Positions 59,394-64,000 of a stretch of DNA of 64,000 bases are shown piece by piece. Both the position numbers and the translations under genes were made by a program. The notes below the pieces were generated by a model, which had not been told where the DNA came from, ran no database searches, and saw only the letters and a list, made by a program, of their open reading frames with translations. Source of the DNA: Camarhynchus parvulus (taxonomy: Eukaryota; Chordata; Aves; Passeriformes; Thraupidae); NCBI RefSeq assembly GCF_901933205.1, contig NC_044574.1:3474501-3538500 (forward strand), given 5' to 3'. Numbering within the stretch: the first letter of the stretch is position 1; each line of letters begins with the position of its first letter.

Positions 59394-59600
59394 GGATTCA
59401 GAGAATCTTAAAGGTTGGAAAAAGTCTCCAACTTTTGAGCAAACACCACCTTGCCAATCAGACCAGAGCAAAGGGTGCCACTGCTCGTTTCTCAAACACA
59501 TCCATGGATGCTGAAAGCAGCCACCACCCCCCTGGGCAGCCTGTCCTACCCTTTCTGGAAGAAATTCTTCCTGAATTTATCTTTTTTTTAATGGTATTGA
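59394..59600 (-). mobile_element. CR1-type 3' fragment
   Basis: The plus strand GATTCAGAGAATCTTAAAGG, then CACATCCATGGATGCTGAAA and GAAGAAATTCTTCCTGAA, is diverged antisense CR1. Confidence 0.75.
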
Positions 59601-60308
59601 TGCAATGAATCTTAAAAACATATGGAGCTGACAAACAAGAGACCTGATGACAAAATTTAGTGTAAAAAACCCCTTCATGTTCGTAGTTCAGGTAAGTGTT
59701 TTTGAATAGTTTCATGGGCATTGGCTAATTCTTTAAAAGCAATGAGCTGGATTAATGAAGGAGAAACTAATTTGGATTTTTTTGCAGCAGCTTGAAGAGC
59801 TGAAGCTGAATGTGGTGAGAACAGTGTGGTAGAACCAGCTGGAGCAATGCCTTCAGGTGTGTCAGTTCAGGGACTGAAGGAATGATCTCCTGTCACACAG
59901 AACACCTAAAAATGCCACAGACTCTTGGCTCTGTAATAGGTAATTCCATAAATACCTTGGGTTTCTATGAACCAGCCCAGAGCTCAACAGGGCAAAACAA
60001 CAAGCACCACAAAAGTTAGCAGTGGGAAAGCAAACACAGACCATTGTGGCACTCCATAAATCAGGAAATTCTGAGCCAAAAGCAATGGTGGACTGAGGGA
60101 ATGGGCTGGAGGATCTGTCATGTTTTCATGCCACATTCTGGCTCTCCCTGACTCTGTACAAGGCGGACAATTTTAAAGTCAGGTCCAGGAACATCACCAA
60201 TGGAGAGCCCTTCTCAACAAAATGCACATATTTGATGCCTCCCCGCCATGTGGTGGCACATGGAAGGAAGAAGTTCAGATTGTAAAGACATTCATTCAGG
60301 TTGTAAAA
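59601..60308. other. Intergenic sequence
   Basis: Nothing recognised. Confidence 0.35.
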
Positions 60309-60517
60309 AAATTCAGAAATATTTTGCATATTTTCCCACAGTTAAAGACAAAGAAGCAAAGGTGTTAACCAAGACCCTTCAGGGAAAGGAGCCAAATTTT
60401 CTGTCTCTACATTTAGGTTTCCTGAGTCACATGATCCCTGTTGAACCAGGCTCAGTTGCCCCTCAAGGCTGCAGTTTGTGAAGTCTGAGAGAGCTGAACT
60501 TTGGAGGATATTGTCAC
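60309..60517. repeat. Dispersed direct duplication, copy 2
   Basis: Second copy of 57138-57351, same orientation, about 3.2 kb away, with small gaps (for example the TCTGA missing near the end). Confidence 0.9.
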
Positions 60518-61664
60518 CTCTGCAGGGCCCTGTTAGGACTGATGTGTGTCACCAACTTGTGCTGCCCCTTCCATGCCCTGATCTACCCCAAACCATAGTC
60601 GAGGACAAGAGTGATGGGCTCAGTGGGTGTCAGGGCTGACAGGAAGGCCCTGCCATGGTCCTGGTCCCACTCCTGACCCCAAGGCAGGCTCAGTGGGTGC
60701 TCAGCTCTATAAGCCAGGCTGAAGGAGGGGAGGGAAATCTGGGGCTGTCTTCTGGGAAGCAGACTGACAGATCTGTCCCAAGGCTAAGACAAAGGGTCTA
60801 AAGCTCTTATCTGAAGTCTGCCTTGGTCCTCTTTGCTTCTCTGTCCCTAAAAATTGTATTTTCCCATAATGACTGGTTCAGGATCACCAGACTGGTTAAT
60901 GACCTGGAATAATTTCATAAGAGATGAACCCAGACTGGGATTCAGCCAAAACACATAAACGGTTCAATTACCTGATTAGGGGATGAGCTTAAGCCAATTT
61001 GCAAGCAAAAACAAGGTCTCTGGGATTTAAGTCAGTTCTTATCGTGGCATCATCTCAGGACAAGAAATGCAAGAGAGATGAATCTCCCTGTGGTTGGCAA
61101 AGATTAGAAAATGTGTTGTTTCCTTCTCATATGACATGCTTAATTCCTAAGTATCTGCTGGACAGCTTGGGTGGATTCTTGCACTGCTGACTTTCCCAAA
61201 GTCAGCAAAGCAAGGTTATATCCTTCCAAACAAAGTGCTCAAAGCAGCGTGCTCCTATTAGGAAAAACTACACAGAGGAGGGATTTGCATAATTGGAGTT
61301 TCTCTTCAGAAACTGGGTTGGCTCCTCAGTGGCAGATCCCAGTGATGGTCATGGAATTAAGATGTGCAGCCAAAGCAGGACATGCCAGGGTGTGATACAA
61401 ACTCAGATTACTGGGATGTTCGTCCAAATGCTCTTACACAAGCTGACCAGTGCTGCTTTATTAATTTTGTACATTTGTATTGTGTTCTTGCCTCTAAGTC
61501 TTGGCAATCACTGTGAATCATTATAGACACCCCACTCAAAGAATATTATTTTAGCTAGATGCATTCAAATCAAGGAGAAGAAAGGAACATCACCTAAAAC
61601 ACTCAGAAAACTTCAGGATTTTATCAAAATTCACAGGCAGTGACTCTTTGCTTAACAAAAACTG
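60518..61664. other. Intergenic sequence
   Basis: Nothing recognised. Confidence 0.35.
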
Positions 61665-61840
61665 GTGGTAAGGCCACAGGGTGCCCAGAGAAGCTGTGGC
61701 TGCCCCTGGATCCCTGGAAATGTCCAAGGCCAGGCTGGATGGGGCTTGGAGCAGCCTGGGTTGGTGGAAGGTCCCTGCCCATGGCCCTGGATGATTTTTA
61801 AAATCTCCTCCAACCCAAACCTTTCTGTGTTTCTATGACA
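61665..61840 (+). mobile_element. CR1 LINE 3' fragment
   Basis: Sense CR1 with CACAGGGTGCCCAGAGAAGC, AATGTCCAAGGCCAGGCTGG and CTCCAACCCAAACCTTTCTG, and a TGTTTCTATGACA tail. Confidence 0.92.
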
Positions 61841-63079
61841 TCTTCATCAAGTGCCAAAACCATCTTCCAACTCTGTGTGAAATGCAGCTTTGAATCCATT
61901 TCTGGAAAATTAGCTGAATTAATCACAGTGATACCTGTTGGCAATGAAAGGAATTCTTTGACATGTCTGGGGAGTGCAGCAGGGTGTGTAAAGAACCCGG
62001 AAAAGCTTGGATGTTAATAAGCCCTAATTTTTGATGGGCAGCTAAAAAAATAAACCAAACAAACAAATCTAAGCAAAGGAAACAGATTGTTACTACTTTT
62101 AATAGAATAGGTAGAAACAGACTGAGAACACAAAAAAAGGAAAGTCTGGATGAGAGTGAGACTAAATCAGCATGGATGAGCTTTAGGAAAAAAGGGCAAG
62201 ATATTGATGATGGCCTTCAGAAAAATGCATTTGCTCAAATGGAAGAAGTTAAGACTCAGAAGGGAAATTTTTAAGCTGAAAAATTGTGGAGAACTGGCAA
62301 TGCCTTAGGAAATTTCTGTTAAAGGAAGACATACAGATTATTGCAACATGGAAAATGGCTCAAGGAAGTTGTAAGAAACTGACTTGTCAGAATTAACATT
62401 ACTGAAAAGAAACAATAAGTCAGACTAAAATGGGAGGAAAAATTTTGTATCAAGAAAGTGTTTCAAAGCATCTGGACTCGACACCATTCACCTGTGTGTG
62501 TAATTGGAGGTAACTGGAATAACCCACAGAGTTATGGAAATGACCTTTGGGAACATGGGGTGGGGCTGGGAAAGAGTTGTAGGGTCACAGTCTTTGGAAA
62601 GACGAATACAGTGAGACAGCACCATTCCAGTTTCCAGAATAATCTTGAAATAAATCCTCAGTCTGTAAGTATGAAGAAGACAACAGAGGGATGAATAAAA
62701 GCCAAAACTTTTAAATTTTTTTGAAGACAACTTATGCTGAAGAATTTTAATTTTTTTTTTTTGACAAAAGAGTAGGCCTGGAGGATTGGAAAAAAAACCC
62801 TCCATGGATATTAGATATAACTTAAGGTCTGGACATTATTTACTAAATAGTGTCCTAAGCAATTTTGAGACTTAAAGATTAGATAATTCTGCTATTTATT
62901 GTACTGGAATTTGACTGAAAAAGAGCAAAGCATTTATAACTATTCTCTGAGAAGTATCAGAGCACAATGATGTATTAAGAACAAAAGCATAAATCTCCAT
63001 AGGGCAGGTACCAGTCAGCAATTTTTTATTAATGAGTTAGAAATTCTGCAGAATGATCACATTTGCAATCCATATGCAC
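61841..63079. other. Intergenic AT-rich sequence
   Basis: No gene recognised. Parts may be very old LINE sequence, continuous with the relic that follows. Confidence 0.35.
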
Positions 63080-63300
63080 AGGCAGAAGGACAAGACTGAA
63101 ATCCAAAATTGTCTGGATTGGGAAAATCACCTGGAAAAAAATAAAGTCAAGTTCAATAAGGCCAAATGTAAAATTCCAGCCCCAGAAGGAATAATCAGCT
63201 GGGTGATGCAGGAGAATGGATGAATGACAGCAGCACACGAGGAACATTTGTCAGGAATTCTCACTGCTGTGAAAGAGGAACATACCCTGCAGAGATGGGA
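63080..63300 (+). mobile_element. Ancient CR1 relic, internal region
   Basis: It contains GTTCAATAAGGCCAAATGTA... and GAAGGAATAATCAGCTGGGTG, worn versions of the CR1 segment in which an ORF2 3' portion lists AATAAGGCCAAATGC. It is heavily diverged. Confidence 0.5.
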
Positions 63301-63897
63301 ATGCACCAGGCTGTAAATAAAAATCAATCAACTTCATAACAACTGTTTTTCTCTCTTAAACCATTTAAATATGACATTACATCCTTAAAATGGGTGTAAT
63401 CATATTGCTGTGAATCTACTGGGAATTATTTTAATATTTCCACATTCTATGACTTTTCAGGGTTTGGTGTATTCTTATTACCTCTTCTTAAATTTTTAAT
63501 TTGGATATAAACAAAAAAAGGAGCCAAGAGAGACAATGGGAAGGTTTTCTAACGATATGGTTGATTTGGCACAGAACTCCTGGTGACTTTTGTCTACAGA
63601 AATTTCTAGTTTGTGATGAGCTCTTCTGTTAATTCAGAAAGGAGATGACAGAGGGCTGTTGATGGTAATGGGTAACACACAAGCAATTTTTGGCTGGTCA
63701 GCTGCTCTCCCAAATTCTGGGTGGTGCCACCTTTCTAACAAAAGAGATCACAGACAACTCCAGGAGATCAAGGATTTAGAATTTGGGCACTGTGCCACAT
63801 TCATTTGACCACATTTCTTGGGTCCCAGTCACTCCCCTGGCAATGAGGATGTCTGGCCAACACACTGGTATTGCCTGGGAGGGTTCAACCAGAACTT

Positions 63898-64000
63898 CAT
63901 GGAACCATGACTCCAAGTTTTAGGCTGGAAGGAGCCTCCAGAGATCACCCAATCCAACATCCTGCTCAAAACAGGTTTCACTAGACCAGGTTGCTCAGAG
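63898..64000 (-). mobile_element. CR1-type 3' fragment running off the window edge
   Basis: The plus strand TTTAGGCTGGAAGGAGCCTC, ATCACCCAATCCAACATCC and CAGGTTGCTCAGAG is antisense CR1, cut by the window end. Confidence 0.85.

Noticed and set aside
62458..62694. Possible small exon with a regular-looking 78-codon frame
   Set aside because: The surrounding sequence looks like worn LINE or intergenic DNA. No domain or splice structure is visible.
1..64000. CRISPR arrays, bacterial operons, tRNA or rRNA genes
   Set aside because: Tandem repeats present are eukaryotic micro- and minisatellites without spacers. No cloverleaf or rRNA core sequence was recognised on either strand.

Overview
The window is vertebrate nuclear DNA, almost certainly from a bird and probably a songbird. 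It carries about thirty CR1 LINE fragments, most of them 3'-end pieces with the short direct-repeat tail typical of avian CR1, and about eleven solo LTRs. Several of the LTRs look like families common in passerine genomes. That species call comes from repeat recognition, not from a database search.

I can support one protein-coding gene. It is ADRA1D, the alpha-1D adrenergic receptor, on the minus strand. Exon 1 (45724 down to 44758) encodes the N-terminus through transmembrane helix 6. A 38,525-bp intron (44757 down to 6233) follows, and exon 2 (6232 down to 5664) encodes helix 7 and the cytoplasmic tail. The joined product is 511 residues and has every aminergic GPCR hallmark plus the C-terminal RETDI PDZ ligand.

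Region by region: 1-5663 is downstream/3'UTR territory with an LTR and two CR1 pieces. 5664-6232 is exon 2. 6233-44757 is the intron, filled with CR1 fragments, solo LTRs, a 0.36-kb tandem duplication, a (CCAT)n microsatellite and a 90-bp inverted repeat close to the exon 2 acceptor. 44758-45724 is exon 1. 45725-46260 is a CpG-rich 5'UTR/promoter zone. 46284-47045 holds four successive minisatellites. 47046-64000 is upstream intergenic DNA with repeats, including one CR1 copy broken twice by two different LTRs, and a 0.21-kb dispersed duplication.

I see no tRNA, rRNA, CRISPR array or second gene, and no bacterial-style system. The points worth attention are structural: the inverted repeat beside exon 2, the nested insertions, the local duplications, the minisatellite cluster at the promoter, and the short N-terminus of this receptor compared with mammals.
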